Assembly (NCBI GenBank): GCA_905201895.1
Contig: CAJKPX010000003.1
Coordinates: 1 to 64,000 of the forward strand
Length of the DNA stretch: 64,000 nucleotides
Source of the DNA: an uncultured Eubacteriales bacterium
Lineage (GTDB): Bacteria; Bacillota; Clostridia; Oscillospirales; CAG-272
Reading direction: 5' to 3'
Shown: positions 54,610 to 63,750 of the stretch, piece by piece
How positions within the stretch are numbered: the stretch's first letter is position 1
Layout of the letters: each line of letters begins with the position of its first letter
Notes under the pieces: generated by a model
Database searches by the model: none
Told to the model about the DNA's origin: nothing
The model's input: only the letters and a program-made list of their open reading frames with translations
Program-made: the position numbers and the translations under genes

Positions 54610-57039
54610 ATGCGAGGAAAGAGCAAACAACATATCGGACAGACGCGCAAGCGATGGATCGTGATTTCGGTTCTGTTCATATTTTTATCGGCAGCGATTC
54701 TTGGCGTTGGTGTGTATCTTCATTTGAATTTTGAGCGTGAAATGCCCGAGGAATGGATCAATTGGAGCGGAATGGGGCAATCCCCGCGTTTTTTTGCTTA
54801 TCATTTTACCGATCGCACAAATCGAGAGGGCGAGCGGATTGAGGTGATTGCCGAAGCGTTCGGTCATAAGCCGAGCTCCTACGTCGCCTATCCCGATATT
54901 CCCACGGATTTGATCCATGCCTTCGTTGCCATTGAGGATAAGCGCTTTTTTTCGCACCGCGGCGTGGATTGGTATCGCACCGCGGCGGCTTCGTTGCGCT
55001 ATCTGACGGGAGGGGAAAATCGCTTTGGTGGATCAACGATCACACAGCAGCTCGTGAAGAACACAACGGGGCACGATGAGGTGAGTCTGACGCGAAAGGT
55101 GCAGGAGATCTTTTACGCACTCGATCTGGAGCGTAAACTCGATAAACGTGAAATTCTGGAGCGCTATCTCAATATCATTCATTTTTCGGACAACTGCAAC
55201 GGAATTGCAGAGGCTGCGGATCATTATTTTTCCAAAGAGGTGTCGGAGCTGACTCTGACCGAGATTGCCGCGATCGCCGCGATCACGAATAGCCCCTCCT
55301 ATTATAACCCGATCCGACATCCTGAGCACAACCGTGAGCGCAGAAATCTGATTCTGGGAGAAATGTATCGCCAGGGGTATCTTGAGGAGGCAGAATACCA
55401 AGCTGCCGTTGATACGCCGCTCGTCCTGAACGTGCGCGATGAGGGCGAGGGAGAGGGGATCAACTCATGGTACGTGGACATGGTGCTTGAGGACATTACG
55501 CTTGATCTGATGCGAGAATTCGGACTTGGCAGAGCTGCTGCCTCGCATCTGCTTTATTCGGGAGGATTGCAGATTGATATGGCGGTTGACCCCGAAATCC
55601 AATCCATCGTTGAGGATTATTATTCCCACGCGCTTGGGCTGCCGAGCAATACGCACGGTGAGGGGGCGCAATCGGCGATTATTGTGATCGACCCCAAAAC
55701 GGGCGACGTGCTCGGCATTGCAGGGGCGGCAGGGGAGAAGCGCGGTAATCGCTTGCAAAATTTTGCAACGCAAACGCAACGTCCCCCGGGGTCTGCGCTT
55801 AAGCCGATCTCGATCTATGCGCCCGCTCTTGAGGAGGGACTAATCACCTGGGCAAGCGTTTACGATGATGTGCCAACTCATTTTGGTTTTTCGGGGCGTG
55901 CAGCATGGCCGCGCAATGCAACCGGAGAATATCGCGGTTTGACAACGGTTGCCTACGCTGTCGCACATTCAACGAATACCGTGCCCGTTCGGATTTTGGA
56001 GGAGCTTGGAATTGATCGTTCCTATCTTTGGGCGAGCGAGCGATTTCATCTGAAGGGCCTTGTTTCGGAGTCGGGCGCGAATGACAGAGACGTTGCCGCA
56101 CTTGCACTCGGACAGCTCAATTATGGCGTGACGCTGCGCGAGATTACCGATGCCTACACCGTTTTTGCCGACGAAGGACGCTATCATCCCTGGCGCTCCT
56201 ATTACCGTGTTCTGGATGCGGAGGGGAGAATTCTGCTATCGTCACCCGATCGCTCCGAGATCGTGCTCTCCTCGGCAAACGCCGCGATCATGACCAAGCT
56301 TCTGCGCGGTGTGGTGGAATACGGCACCTCCTCCTCAATCACACTCGGTCGGTTGATGGAATGTGCGGGAAAGACCGGAACGACAAGCAACGATAGCGAC
56401 CGATGGTTTATCGGCTATACTCCCGATTATCTTTGCGGCGTTTGGTGCGGCTACGAATATCCAGAGCCGCTTGTTGGGAGAAATCTTTGCACGGGAATCT
56501 GGAATCGGGTGATGCGGCAGATCGTTGAGGAAAAGGGAGGCAAGGAGCGATTTTCCGTTCCGTCCAACGTCATTCGGGTGAGCTTTTGCCCCGACTCGGG
56601 ATCTATTCCGAGCGAGGCTTGCACGCTTGATCCGCGAGGTGTACGAACGCAAACGGGATGGTTTGTGCTGGGAACCGAGCCAAAATCACATTGCACGCGG
56701 CACGTTCTGTGCGAATACGATGCCGAGAACGGTGGCATTGACCACGGATTCTGTCCCGAGGAAAACCGCCAACAGGTGGCACTTTTGCAAATTCAGCGTT
56801 CCTTTCCCATGCAGGTTTCCGTTACCGATGCGCAATATGTATGGAGAGGAGACCCTCGCTCGATCGCACCAAACTCCGATCCAACGCGCCCTTATTTTGA
56901 CGGTACGCAGAGCGGATACGTTGGAATTTCCGCAACGCGCACTCCCTTCAATCGCTCCTGCACAGCTCATCTCCATCCACCCGATCCGATGGAGGATTGG
57001 GACTATCTCGATCGGGAGGATCGCTTTTCAAGCGAATAA
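54610..57039 (+). CDS. Class A penicillin-binding protein (PBP1A-type)
   Basis: 809 residues. Bifunctional peptidoglycan glycosyltransferase and transpeptidase. Transmembrane anchor about 16-38. The glycosyltransferase domain has catalytic Glu109 in VAIEDKRFFSHRGVDW, GGSTITQQLVKN, and RKVQEIFYALDLERKLDKREILERYLN. The transpeptidase has Ser395-x-x-Lys398 in PPGSALKPISIY, Ser454-T-Asn456 in AHSTNT, and Lys588-T-G in CAGKTGTTSND. A C-terminal tail of about 150 residues is Cys-containing (CPDSGSIPSEAC). AAAGGAGAG precedes the ATG. Divergent from the BofC-like gene. Confidence 0.95.
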   Translation: MRGKSKQHIGQTRKRWIVISVLFIFLSAAILGVGVYLHLNFEREMPEEWINWSGMGQSPRFFAYHFTDRTNREGERIEVIAEAFGHKPSSYVAYPDIPTDLIHAFVAIEDKRFFSHRGVDWYRTAAASLRYLTGGENRFGGSTITQQLVKNTTGHDEVSLTRKVQEIFYALDLERKLDKREILERYLNIIHFSDNCNGIAEAADHYFSKEVSELTLTEIAAIAAITNSPSYYNPIRHPEHNRERRNLILGEMYRQGYLEEAEYQAAVDTPLVLNVRDEGEGEGINSWYVDMVLEDITLDLMREFGLGRAAASHLLYSGGLQIDMAVDPEIQSIVEDYYSHALGLPSNTHGEGAQSAIIVIDPKTGDVLGIAGAAGEKRGNRLQNFATQTQRPPGSALKPISIYAPALEEGLITWASVYDDVPTHFGFSGRAAWPRNATGEYRGLTTVAYAVAHSTNTVPVRILEELGIDRSYLWASERFHLKGLVSESGANDRDVAALALGQLNYGVTLREITDAYTVFADEGRYHPWRSYYRVLDAEGRILLSSPDRSEIVLSSANAAIMTKLLRGVVEYGTSSSITLGRLMECAGKTGTTSNDSDRWFIGYTPDYLCGVWCGYEYPEPLVGRNLCTGIWNRVMRQIVEEKGGKERFSVPSNVIRVSFCPDSGSIPSEACTLDPRGVRTQTGWFVLGTEPKSHCTRHVLCEYDAENGGIDHGFCPEENRQQVALLQIQRSFPMQVSVTDAQYVWRGDPRSIAPNSDPTRPYFDGTQSGYVGISATRTPFNRSCTAHLHPPDPMEDWDYLDREDRFSSE

Positions 57040-57111
57040 TACAAGCGTCTCTTTCATATTGTGATAGCGAGAGGCGTAAAAAAACAGCGCCTCGGAAAGA
57101 GGTGCTGTTTT

Positions 57112-57642
57112 ATGTATAAGAAGCAATACGGACGCATGACGGTGAGCGCATGGCTCAATTGCGAAATGGACCGTACAAATCCCTTGGTGATGATCCTGCT
57201 CGGCGTAATGCTTGCGGTGGGGGGGATTTTGGTTCGCGCCTTCGTGGGGGGACCGCACCGTGCATTGTTGGAGCTCGGGATCGAGCGATTGATCCCTCCT
57301 GTTTGGCTGATGGCGGTGCTCTGGACGGTTGCACTCTTTACGGTTGGCTGCGCTGCAGGCTTTGTGCTTGGTATGCGAAGTGGCGGATACGATGGTGAGC
57401 GCTACAAGGGCTGCATGTTTTTTGTTCTGCTTGCCGCGCTTGAGCTATGCTGGTATCCCACCTTCTTCGGCGCGGGGCTTTATTTTTTGAGTGTGCTGGA
57501 GTCGATCCTGATCCTTTGTTTTTCGCTTGCCGTCACGTTTTGCTTTTATCGCGTGAGTAAGTTTGCAGGCATGCTTTTTTTCTTTCATGACGTTTGGCTG
57601 ATCTATATGCTGATTCTCAATTTCGCAGCATTTTTCATATAA
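57112..57642 (+). CDS. TspO/MBR-like membrane protein
   Basis: 176 residues with five hydrophobic segments (about 25-45, 60-80, 105-125, 127-147, 150-172), the TspO topology. The segment LELCWYPTFFGAG corresponds to the family's LNxxWxPxFFG, and FFFHDVWLIYMLILNFAAFFI to the fifth helix ending near Asn. A cytoplasmic N-terminus MYKKQYGRMTVSAWL is longer than usual. The typical tryptophan richness is low, so it is a diverged member. ATG 57112 is chosen over 57061 by position after GAGGTGC. Convergent with the carboxypeptidase gene, 6 bases apart, with no terminator visible. Confidence 0.7.
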   Translation: MYKKQYGRMTVSAWLNCEMDRTNPLVMILLGVMLAVGGILVRAFVGGPHRALLELGIERLIPPVWLMAVLWTVALFTVGCAAGFVLGMRSGGYDGERYKGCMFFVLLAALELCWYPTFFGAGLYFLSVLESILILCFSLAVTFCFYRVSKFAGMLFFFHDVWLIYMLILNFAAFFI

Positions 57643-57648
57643 TTCGTA

Positions 57649-59028
57649 TCAGCTTCGGGGGGGGCGCCTGTTTTTGTTCGTGTTTTGAAGTGAGTTGGGG
57701 GCAGGGTCCATTTTCATGCTGAAATACTTATCCCATTTCAATCTACGCCGTCTTTGAAGCACCGTCTCGGTCACGATCCACGCACAAAGAACAACGCAAA
57801 AGAACATCGTCCCCGAAACGAACGCGCGATTATGAAGCAAGCCTCGAATTGCATGCAAGGTGCTAACGAACGCACTTCGCTCGGCTCCGCCTGCGGTGTA
57901 GAGAGGCAGGACTCCGAGGGCCTTGCCTTGATAGAGAACCGACACGTAGCCAACCATCTTCCCCTCCGAAAAGGGAGCCTCAAGCTCGTTACAGAGTAGA
58001 CGAATGCTGTATTTGAACTCGTTGGGGTCGATTCCCTTGGGAAGAAAGCAGATCAGCGTTTCGCCGACACGAGCCTCCACCTCGGTAGTCATATCCGAAA
58101 CGGTAACGGGGATCATGCAAACAACCGTTTCGGGGGTGAGGATTTCAACGTATTCAAAGGCGTCAAAGCCCCATTTGATTATGCGGTTGGTTAGCACGTA
58201 ACCGTAGTTGGTCCCGTCGGTCTCCCGTGCGCCCATCACGATGCAGAGATAGGTTTGTTCTTCGTAGACTGCAGCAGTGATGACACAACTCCCACCGGTT
58301 TCGGTGTAGCCCGCGCTCATTCCGCGACATTTGGCATTAAAATACTCTGCCGTGGTTGCCTTGGATAGTAGGGCGTTGCGGTTGTAGAAGGTTTTTGCAC
58401 TCAACAGCTGCGATCCTCCGAAGGAATAGCGCAGGGTGGAGGAGAGCTGCATATAGAGCTCGTTTTCAAAGGCAGTTCGAGCGATCAGGAGCAGATCACT
58501 TGCATCGGTTTGCGAGGAATCGTCAACGCCGCTTGGATCGGTGAAAACGCTGTTGTTGCATCCGAGCATGGTGGCGCGAGCATTCATTTCGGCAACGAAG
58601 GCAGCTCTCGAGCCCGAAGCCTGCACCGCAAGCACGTCATAGGCATCGTTGTAGCTTGCGCAAAGCGCGGCGTAGAGAAGCTGCTCAACGGTCAGAACAT
58701 CTCCCGCGCGGAGGTATAGTCGGTAGCCTGCCGACTGAGCCACCATCTCATCGGTGATCTCAACTGTTTCGTAAAGCCTGTCGGCAAATGCTTCGCAAAA
58801 CAAAAGACCTGCCATGACCTTAACGCTTGATCCCGCAGGAATTGCGGTATCGGCGTTTTTTTCAAGTACGACGGTTTGACTTTCAACGTGGTAAAAAGAA
58901 ACCGCAGAGGCCTCATGCAAGGATGGCGGCGCCGTAACATCCTCGGACGCACTGATAGGGCAGATGCACGCCGATATGCATAGCATAAAACAGAGAAAAT
59001 GCAATAAAACACGCTTTGCTCGGGGCAT
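57649..59028 (-). CDS. D-alanyl-D-alanine carboxypeptidase-like protein with altered KTG box
   Basis: 459 residues. Signal peptide (about 5-28), penicillin-binding peptidase S11 domain, then a C-terminal beta domain and a membrane anchor near 405-430 (FVSGTMFFCVVLCAWIVTETVL). Ser67-x-x-Lys70 is in PAGSSVKVMAG and SYN in CASYNDAYDVL (about 125). The third motif, normally KTG, reads Ser238-Ala239-Gly240 in GMSAGYTETGG. This Lys is usually required for carboxypeptidase activity, so the enzyme may have altered or lost activity. It lies 24 bases upstream-adjacent to ribF in the same direction. Confidence 0.88.
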   Translation of the reverse strand: MPRAKRVLLHFLCFMLCISACICPISASEDVTAPPSLHEASAVSFYHVESQTVVLEKNADTAIPAGSSVKVMAGLLFCEAFADRLYETVEITDEMVAQSAGYRLYLRAGDVLTVEQLLYAALCASYNDAYDVLAVQASGSRAAFVAEMNARATMLGCNNSVFTDPSGVDDSSQTDASDLLLIARTAFENELYMQLSSTLRYSFGGSQLLSAKTFYNRNALLSKATTAEYFNAKCRGMSAGYTETGGSCVITAAVYEEQTYLCIVMGARETDGTNYGYVLTNRIIKWGFDAFEYVEILTPETVVCMIPVTVSDMTTEVEARVGETLICFLPKGIDPNEFKYSIRLLCNELEAPFSEGKMVGYVSVLYQGKALGVLPLYTAGGAERSAFVSTLHAIRGLLHNRAFVSGTMFFCVVLCAWIVTETVLQRRRRLKWDKYFSMKMDPAPNSLQNTNKNRRPPRS

Positions 59029-59052
59029 CGCGGCTCTCCTTTCCGTAAAAAA

Positions 59053-59988
59053 TCAGATTTGCTCCGTGTAGGAGCGTGCATAGGCAACATCTCGTGCGAT
59101 CTGCTCACGCAGGGCATCAAGGGAATCAAAGGTTTGCTCGGGGCGAATAAAGGAGCGAAAGGCAACGCGAAGCGTTCGTCCGTAAAGATCGCCCGAAAAA
59201 TCAAGCAGATAGGTTTCGCAGTTGGCAACCTCGGTGTTCTCAACCGTTGGACGCAGCCCAACGTTGGACACACCCCGATAAATTTTTCCATCAATCTCGC
59301 AATCGGTTACGTAAACACCGTGACGCGGAATGAGCATACCGCTCGGAAAGCGTTGATTGAGGGTGGGCGTTCCGAGCTTGTGGCCGAGAGCCTTGCCGTG
59401 AATGACCTCGGCAGAGATCGCGTAAGGGCGCGCAAGCATCTGATTTGCTCGCTCCACCTCACCGCTGCCGAGAAGTCGACGAATCGCAGTTGAGGAAACC
59501 GTTTCACCGTTGATCAAAACCTCATCCTGCATAAAAACAGGTGCACCAAGCAAGCGTTTCAAATCGTCTCCGCTTCCGCCTGCATTCTTTCCAAATCGGT
59601 AATTAAAGCCGCAAACAGCCGCCACACAGCCACACTCGCCCTGCAGGATCAATTTGACAAAATCATGAGGAGAGAGGTCGCGTATTGCCGAAAAATTGGC
59701 AAGAAGGGCATATTCCATCCCCATTTCGCGAAAGAGCGCCAACTTTTCCTCTCGCATGGTCAGCTGTGGGATCGGCGTTGGTGAGAGCAGCTCCGAGGTG
59801 GGCGGGTCAAAGCAAAAAACGGCGCGCGAAGCCATGGGTGCCACCGCTGCCTGCAGGATTGCAGTCTGCCGCATCAGCTCGCGGTGTGCCAGATGCACGC
59901 CGTCAAAGTTTCCGAGGCAGATTACACTTGAGGACGGTAGGGATGACTCACGCATGGTACACAGAGAAATACATGTGATCGCTTGCAT
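59053..59988 (-). CDS. ribF: Bifunctional riboflavin kinase / FAD synthetase
   Basis: 311 residues. Makes FMN and FAD. The N-terminal nucleotidyltransferase has ICLGNFDGVHLAHREL (about 20-35) and CGFNYRFGKNAGG (about 125), and VSSTAIRRLLGSGEVERAN. The C-terminal kinase has GKALGHKLGTPTLNQRFP, HGVYVTDCEIDG, VSNVGLRPT and ETYLLDFSGDLYG. ATG 59988 lies four bases after the ireB stop; the frame open to 60027 would overlap ireB. The ribosome site GGAGCTCGATTGAACCG is inside the ireB end, implying coupling. Confidence 0.95.
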   Translation of the reverse strand: MQAITCISLCTMRESSLPSSSVICLGNFDGVHLAHRELMRQTAILQAAVAPMASRAVFCFDPPTSELLSPTPIPQLTMREEKLALFREMGMEYALLANFSAIRDLSPHDFVKLILQGECGCVAAVCGFNYRFGKNAGGSGDDLKRLLGAPVFMQDEVLINGETVSSTAIRRLLGSGEVERANQMLARPYAISAEVIHGKALGHKLGTPTLNQRFPSGMLIPRHGVYVTDCEIDGKIYRGVSNVGLRPTVENTEVANCETYLLDFSGDLYGRTLRVAFRSFIRPEQTFDSLDALREQIARDVAYARSYTEQI

Positions 59989-59992
59989 CGGT

Positions 59993-60250
59993 TCAATCGA
60001 GCTCCAGGTATTTTTTGACCAGATCAATCATCAGCTCGTCGCGGTCGATCTTGCGGATCAAGGCACGGGCGTTTTGATAATTGGTGATATAAGTGGGGTC
60101 CTCCGAGAGCAGATATCCCACGATCTGTCCGATCGGATTGTAGCCCTTTTCGCTCATTGCGTCATAGACCTCTCGCAAAATCTTTTGCATATCGGGCTCA
60201 TCATCAATCGCATTTTCTGCAAAAATTTTTTCATCTTGCTTTTTTTCCAT
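59993..60250 (-). CDS. ireB: IreB family regulatory phosphoprotein (UPF0297)
   Basis: 85 residues. IreB is a small substrate of the IreK/PrkC Ser/Thr kinase linked to cell-wall stress in Enterococcus. MQKILREVYDAMSEKGYNPIGQIVGYLLSEDPTYITNYQNARALIRKIDRDELM is the near-invariant family core, quoted here only in part: YNPIGQIVGYLLSEDPTYI at about 38-56. ATG 60250 (MEKKQDEKIF) is used; the frame to 60289 lacks a plausible start with spacing. Usually found with alaS and ruvX; here it is with ribF. Confidence 0.93.
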   Translation of the reverse strand: MEKKQDEKIFAENAIDDEPDMQKILREVYDAMSEKGYNPIGQIVGYLLSEDPTYITNYQNARALIRKIDRDELMIDLVKKYLELD

Positions 60251-60372
60251 GGCTTTTAACACATCCTTTCCGATGTTTTTGCAACGCATTCCATTTCACT
60301 CTCTATTATATATGAAAACAGCGACTTTTTCAAGTCTTTTTCATAAATCTCGACGTTTTTTTCTCATGCCTC

Positions 60373-60401
60373 TTGACGCCAAGCTCTTTTTGCGGTATAC
60401 T
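60373..60401 (+). promoter_or_regulatory. Promoter of hydroxyacid dehydrogenase gene
   Basis: TTGACG (60373-60378), 17-bp spacer, TATACT (60396-60401), 29 bases before the ATG. Confidence 0.8.
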
Positions 60402-60430
60402 TGAAGCACTAAAAGAAAGGGGGACGGGGA

Positions 60431-61378
60431 ATGCGAGTCAGACTTTTGGACGCACAAACACTCGGGGCGGATCTTTCGCCCGCAATATTTGAGGAATTCG
60501 GAGAGGTGAAGGTCTTTGGTAACACCGCTCCCGATCAGGTGGAGGATCACATTGGCGACGCGGAGGTCGTCATCATCAACAAGGTGCGTCTCAATGCCGA
60601 CAATCTCCGCTCTGCAAATTCACTTCGGTTGATCTGTATTGCCGCAACAGGCTTTGACAACGTGGACCTTGCCTATTGCCGCGAGCGCGGCATTGCCGTG
60701 TGCAACGTGGTGGGGTATTCTACTCAATGCGTGGCACAGGTGACGGTTGCAATGGCGCTCTCTCTGATCACGCACCTACCCGAATACGATGCATGCGTTC
60801 GCAGCGGAGATTATACCGCAGGTGGAGTTCCAAACCGACTGACGCCCGTTTACCATGAGATCGCGGGTAAAACCTGGGGAATCATTGGATTCGGAAATAT
60901 CGGTGGACAGGTTGGGCGCGTTGCGCAGGCGCTTGGATGCCGCGTGCTGGTTCACAAAAGGACTCCGATCAGCGGATGGGAATGCGTAGATCTGGAGCGC
61001 ATCTGCCGCGAATCGGACATCCTCTCGATCCATACGCCGCTCAACGATTCAACGAGAGGTCTTTTGGACGCTGCGCATATTGCCATGCTCAAGCGCGATG
61101 CGATCGTGATCAACGTGGCACGCGGAGCCGTTACCGATGAGGCAGCAATTGCAGAGGCGATCAAGGAGCATCGCATCGGAGCACTTGGAGTGGATGTTTA
61201 TTCCACCGAGCCGTTTCCAAAGGATCATCCCTTTTACGCGATCAGGGAATATCCCAACGTCTGCTTCACGCCGCACATGGCTTGGGGTGGCTTTGAAACG
61301 AGAACGCGCGTGATGACCGAGATGGCGGAAAATATCCGTGATTTTCTTGCAGGCGGTAGGCGTAATCGCGTCGATTGA
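60431..61378 (+). CDS. D-2-hydroxyacid dehydrogenase
   Basis: 315 residues. NAD-dependent dehydrogenase of the D-isomer-specific family, possibly glycerate dehydrogenase/hydroxypyruvate reductase. IGFGNIGGQVGRVAQALG (about 146-163) is the Rossmann loop. The catalytic Arg is in NVARGAVTDE (about 230), Glu in STEPFPKDHP (about 258) and His in FTPHMAWGGFETR (about 281). AAAGGGGGAC precedes the ATG. Monocistronic with its own promoter and terminator. The exact substrate is not readable from sequence. Confidence 0.92.
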   Translation: MRVRLLDAQTLGADLSPAIFEEFGEVKVFGNTAPDQVEDHIGDAEVVIINKVRLNADNLRSANSLRLICIAATGFDNVDLAYCRERGIAVCNVVGYSTQCVAQVTVAMALSLITHLPEYDACVRSGDYTAGGVPNRLTPVYHEIAGKTWGIIGFGNIGGQVGRVAQALGCRVLVHKRTPISGWECVDLERICRESDILSIHTPLNDSTRGLLDAAHIAMLKRDAIVINVARGAVTDEAAIAEAIKEHRIGALGVDVYSTEPFPKDHPFYAIREYPNVCFTPHMAWGGFETRTRVMTEMAENIRDFLAGGRRNRVD

Positions 61379-61389
61379 TCGAAAAAACG

Positions 61390-61437
61390 AAAAACGGTGT
61401 CTCAAGTTGCATTTGCAGATCAAGACACCGTTTTTTT
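61390..61437. terminator. Bidirectional intrinsic terminator
   Basis: AAAACGGTGTCT / AGACACCGTTTT with a 20-nt loop and flanking A and T runs, between the convergent dehydrogenase and DUF362 genes. Confidence 0.88.
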
Positions 61438-62581
61438 ATTTTTTGTGATTGAGAATTCTTGCAATCAAGGGTCTGTGCACCTTCATGGCACCAACAGGGC
61501 AGAATTCCTGACAGCAAAAGCAGGTGATACAGCGCTTGCGGTCGATCACGGGAAGCCCGTCCTTCATCGTGATCACATGTGCGGGACAGATTTCGGCACA
61601 TTTTCTGCAACCGATGCAACGCCTTTTGTCGGGACGCGGCTCGGCGCGCAGAGCACTTCGCACAAAGGTGGCGGCAAACTTTCCGGCACCCTCAAATTGC
61701 AGGCTACGGCGAACGTGGATATGGTCAAAATCGGTTATCCGAAGGGCTTTCCAATCACCGTAAATCGAGAGCGCATCCGCCTCATTCGGAATTTTTCCCT
61801 GTGTTACTGCAACCTCAAGTGTTGGAACGTCCTTGGGGGTCAGACCAATCAGGGCGGCAGAGAGCAAGTCGAGCTGATGCGGATTGGAGGATGCGAGTAG
61901 GGCACCGATCGCGCGAGGTTTTCCCTGTGTTGGTCCGTTTCCTTCCATTCCAACCACCGCATCAACGATGCAAAGCTTGATTTTGTCTGCAAAATAGGAG
62001 TTGAGGTCGATGAGCATTGCTGCAAAATCGCTATGATCGGGGAAACGAAAGTGATATTCGGGCTTAAAGGTTCCGGGAACAACGCCGAACATATTTTTCA
62101 CCGCCGCGCTCATGCCCATCATGCCGTGCGTTTTAAGCTTGCAGAAATTGATGATTGCGTCGACCTGATCGAGATACGCGGTATAGGTAAAATCACGTGC
62201 CACCGTGGCATCCGGAAAGATCGCCTCGGCAATCGAATAATCGTTGTTGAGAACGGCGCCCAGTTTTTCTGCCTCGTGCATTCCCGTTACGGAATAGATC
62301 CGACCAACCACCGCGGCGTTGTAGAGTCCCCCGGGGCTATCTCCAATGATTGGCTCTGCACCACGTTCACGAAGCATCCGCACCAGCTCGCAAAGCAGGG
62401 CGGGGTGCGTTGTTGCCGCGCTTTCTGGCTTCATCATCGAAACAAGGTTTGCCTTGATTGCAATTCGCATGCCTGATCTGACCCAGGATAACCCGCCGAT
62501 CGGTTCAAGCAGCGATTGCAGTGCCGTGCGTACCTCGTTGACGTTATAGGAACTGCACGGAACGATCGAAACGTCATACAT
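61436..62581 (-). CDS. DUF362 domain protein with two [4Fe-4S] ferredoxin motifs
   Basis: 381 residues. DUF362 domain (about 1-300): GMRIAIKANLVSMMKPESAATTHP, IIGDSPGG, INFCKLKTHGMMGMSAAVKNMFG and VVGMEGNGPTQG. The C-terminal part (about 318-365) has two CxxCxxCxxxCP clusters, CIGCRKCAEICP and CITCFCCQEFCP, binding [4Fe-4S] centres. An electron-transfer role in anaerobic metabolism is expected, but the substrate is unknown. No signal peptide. It lies 102 bases downstream of the M14 peptidase gene in the same direction. Confidence 0.92.
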   Translation of the reverse strand: MYDVSIVPCSSYNVNEVRTALQSLLEPIGGLSWVRSGMRIAIKANLVSMMKPESAATTHPALLCELVRMLRERGAEPIIGDSPGGLYNAAVVGRIYSVTGMHEAEKLGAVLNNDYSIAEAIFPDATVARDFTYTAYLDQVDAIINFCKLKTHGMMGMSAAVKNMFGVVPGTFKPEYHFRFPDHSDFAAMLIDLNSYFADKIKLCIVDAVVGMEGNGPTQGKPRAIGALLASSNPHQLDLLSAALIGLTPKDVPTLEVAVTQGKIPNEADALSIYGDWKALRITDFDHIHVRRSLQFEGAGKFAATFVRSALRAEPRPDKRRCIGCRKCAEICPAHVITMKDGLPVIDRKRCITCFCCQEFCPVGAMKVHRPLIARILNHKK

Positions 62582-62683
62582 ATAGCTCGTTCTCCTTCGT
62601 ATTTTCTTGTATTCATCATATCACTTTTTCGGGAAAGATGCAATACTTTTTTCGGAAAATGCAAAGAAATTCGAGAAAAAAGA

Positions 62684-63613
62684 TCAAACAAGCGTGGGAA
62701 AGGTGAAAAGCAGACGGCAGAGGCGCGAATAGATCGCGATGTGATCCGATATAGGGAGCGGATTGACGCCTCGACCGCATTCCAGGGTGAAGCAAGGGAG
62801 CCGCTCGCCTCGTGCACACCAATCGGTGAGACCGCCAAAGGAGGCGAGCCCCTCTGCTTCGGACAGACGGTATCCGCTCATGCGCGAGAGCCGCTTGGCA
62901 ATTGCAGGCGCTCGTGGGGCGCTTTTCCCGCCGCTTTGATAGTAAATTTCCTCACCCTGCGTGTGCAGCGTCAGAATTCCGCAAAGATCCGAATGAAAAC
63001 GAATCCAATTGCAGAGCGCCGCCACCTCGGGCTCGGATTCGGGATATTCGCCGCTATATCGGGTCGGTGCGCCCTGCGTGATCCCGTTTTCAACCTCGAG
63101 TGGCTTATATTCCCAAAAGCCCGCATCATAGTTGTGGTTCAGATCAACGCCGCGTGCATTTGCCTGCCATTTGGAAAAATCTTCACCGTCGGGATTCATA
63201 CGGAGCAGTCGCTCGCGCAGAGGATTTTTTGCATCCACGCCGTGAATCTGATAGGAAACCCCATCGGGATTGAGCATTGGAATGACGTGAAATTTGCAAA
63301 GCTCAAGGCAGACCGGGAGTGCGCGACGGTTATGGGAGTGACCGTCCTTTGAGAGCTCACAAATCTCCTCAAGAAATCGGCAAAGCAGAAGGGCGGTGAT
63401 CCACTCCATCCCGTGGTGTGCACCAACGTACAGTACCTCATGCGCGCCTGTTCCAACCGTCAGAATCGGGATGGGAGCGCCAAGAATCGAGGTGGTGAGA
63501 TAGGAGAGCTCGAGAGCGGGATATTTCTCTGTCAGAAATTCAAGAACGCGCATCATTTCGCAGTGATCAAAGGCAACGTCTCCGATAATCTTTTGTTTTT
63601 TCTTTTCTTGCAT
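62684..63613 (-). CDS. M14 family zinc carboxypeptidase
   Basis: 309 residues, no signal peptide. VLYVGAHHGMEWITALLL supplies HxxE (about 66-69), and GILTLHTQGEEIYY (about 214) the third zinc His. Catalytic Glu is in CFTLECGRGVNPLP (about 282). ARGVDLNHNYDAGF (about 153) contains the Asn-Arg substrate pocket equivalent. Family knowledge suggests gamma-D-glutamyl-diamino-acid (wall peptide) or peptide hydrolysis, probably recycling wall fragments in the cytoplasm. The ATG at 63613 is 51 bases from the TGTAAA-N4-TTTACA palindrome. Confidence 0.9.
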   Translation of the reverse strand: MQEKKKQKIIGDVAFDHCEMMRVLEFLTEKYPALELSYLTTSILGAPIPILTVGTGAHEVLYVGAHHGMEWITALLLCRFLEEICELSKDGHSHNRRALPVCLELCKFHVIPMLNPDGVSYQIHGVDAKNPLRERLLRMNPDGEDFSKWQANARGVDLNHNYDAGFWEYKPLEVENGITQGAPTRYSGEYPESEPEVAALCNWIRFHSDLCGILTLHTQGEEIYYQSGGKSAPRAPAIAKRLSRMSGYRLSEAEGLASFGGLTDWCARGERLPCFTLECGRGVNPLPISDHIAIYSRLCRLLFTFPTLV

Positions 63614-63664
63614 AATCGTTTCACCCCGTTTTTCATTCTTTTTTGTAGCATATTATGCCGTTTG

Positions 63665-63680
63665 TGTAAAAATGTTTACA
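63665..63680. promoter_or_regulatory. Palindrome in divergent promoter region, possible operator
   Basis: TGTAAA-N4-TTTACA with perfect 6-bp arms lies between the divergent M14 gene and the membrane protein at 63751. A weak minus-strand promoter TTGTAA-18-CATAAT overlaps it, and TATAAT at 63712-63717 may serve the plus strand. Confidence 0.45.
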
Positions 63681-63750
63681 AATAAAGGGCGAAATTGCTC
63701 CGAAAATATGCTATAATATTTTCAATTCTTGACTCCGAAAGGAAATGAAC

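Noticed and set aside
60431..61378. Assignment of the dehydrogenase as phosphoglycerate dehydrogenase (serA)
   Set aside because: It has no ACT or ASB domain and is at the short end; generic D-2-hydroxyacid dehydrogenase is safer.
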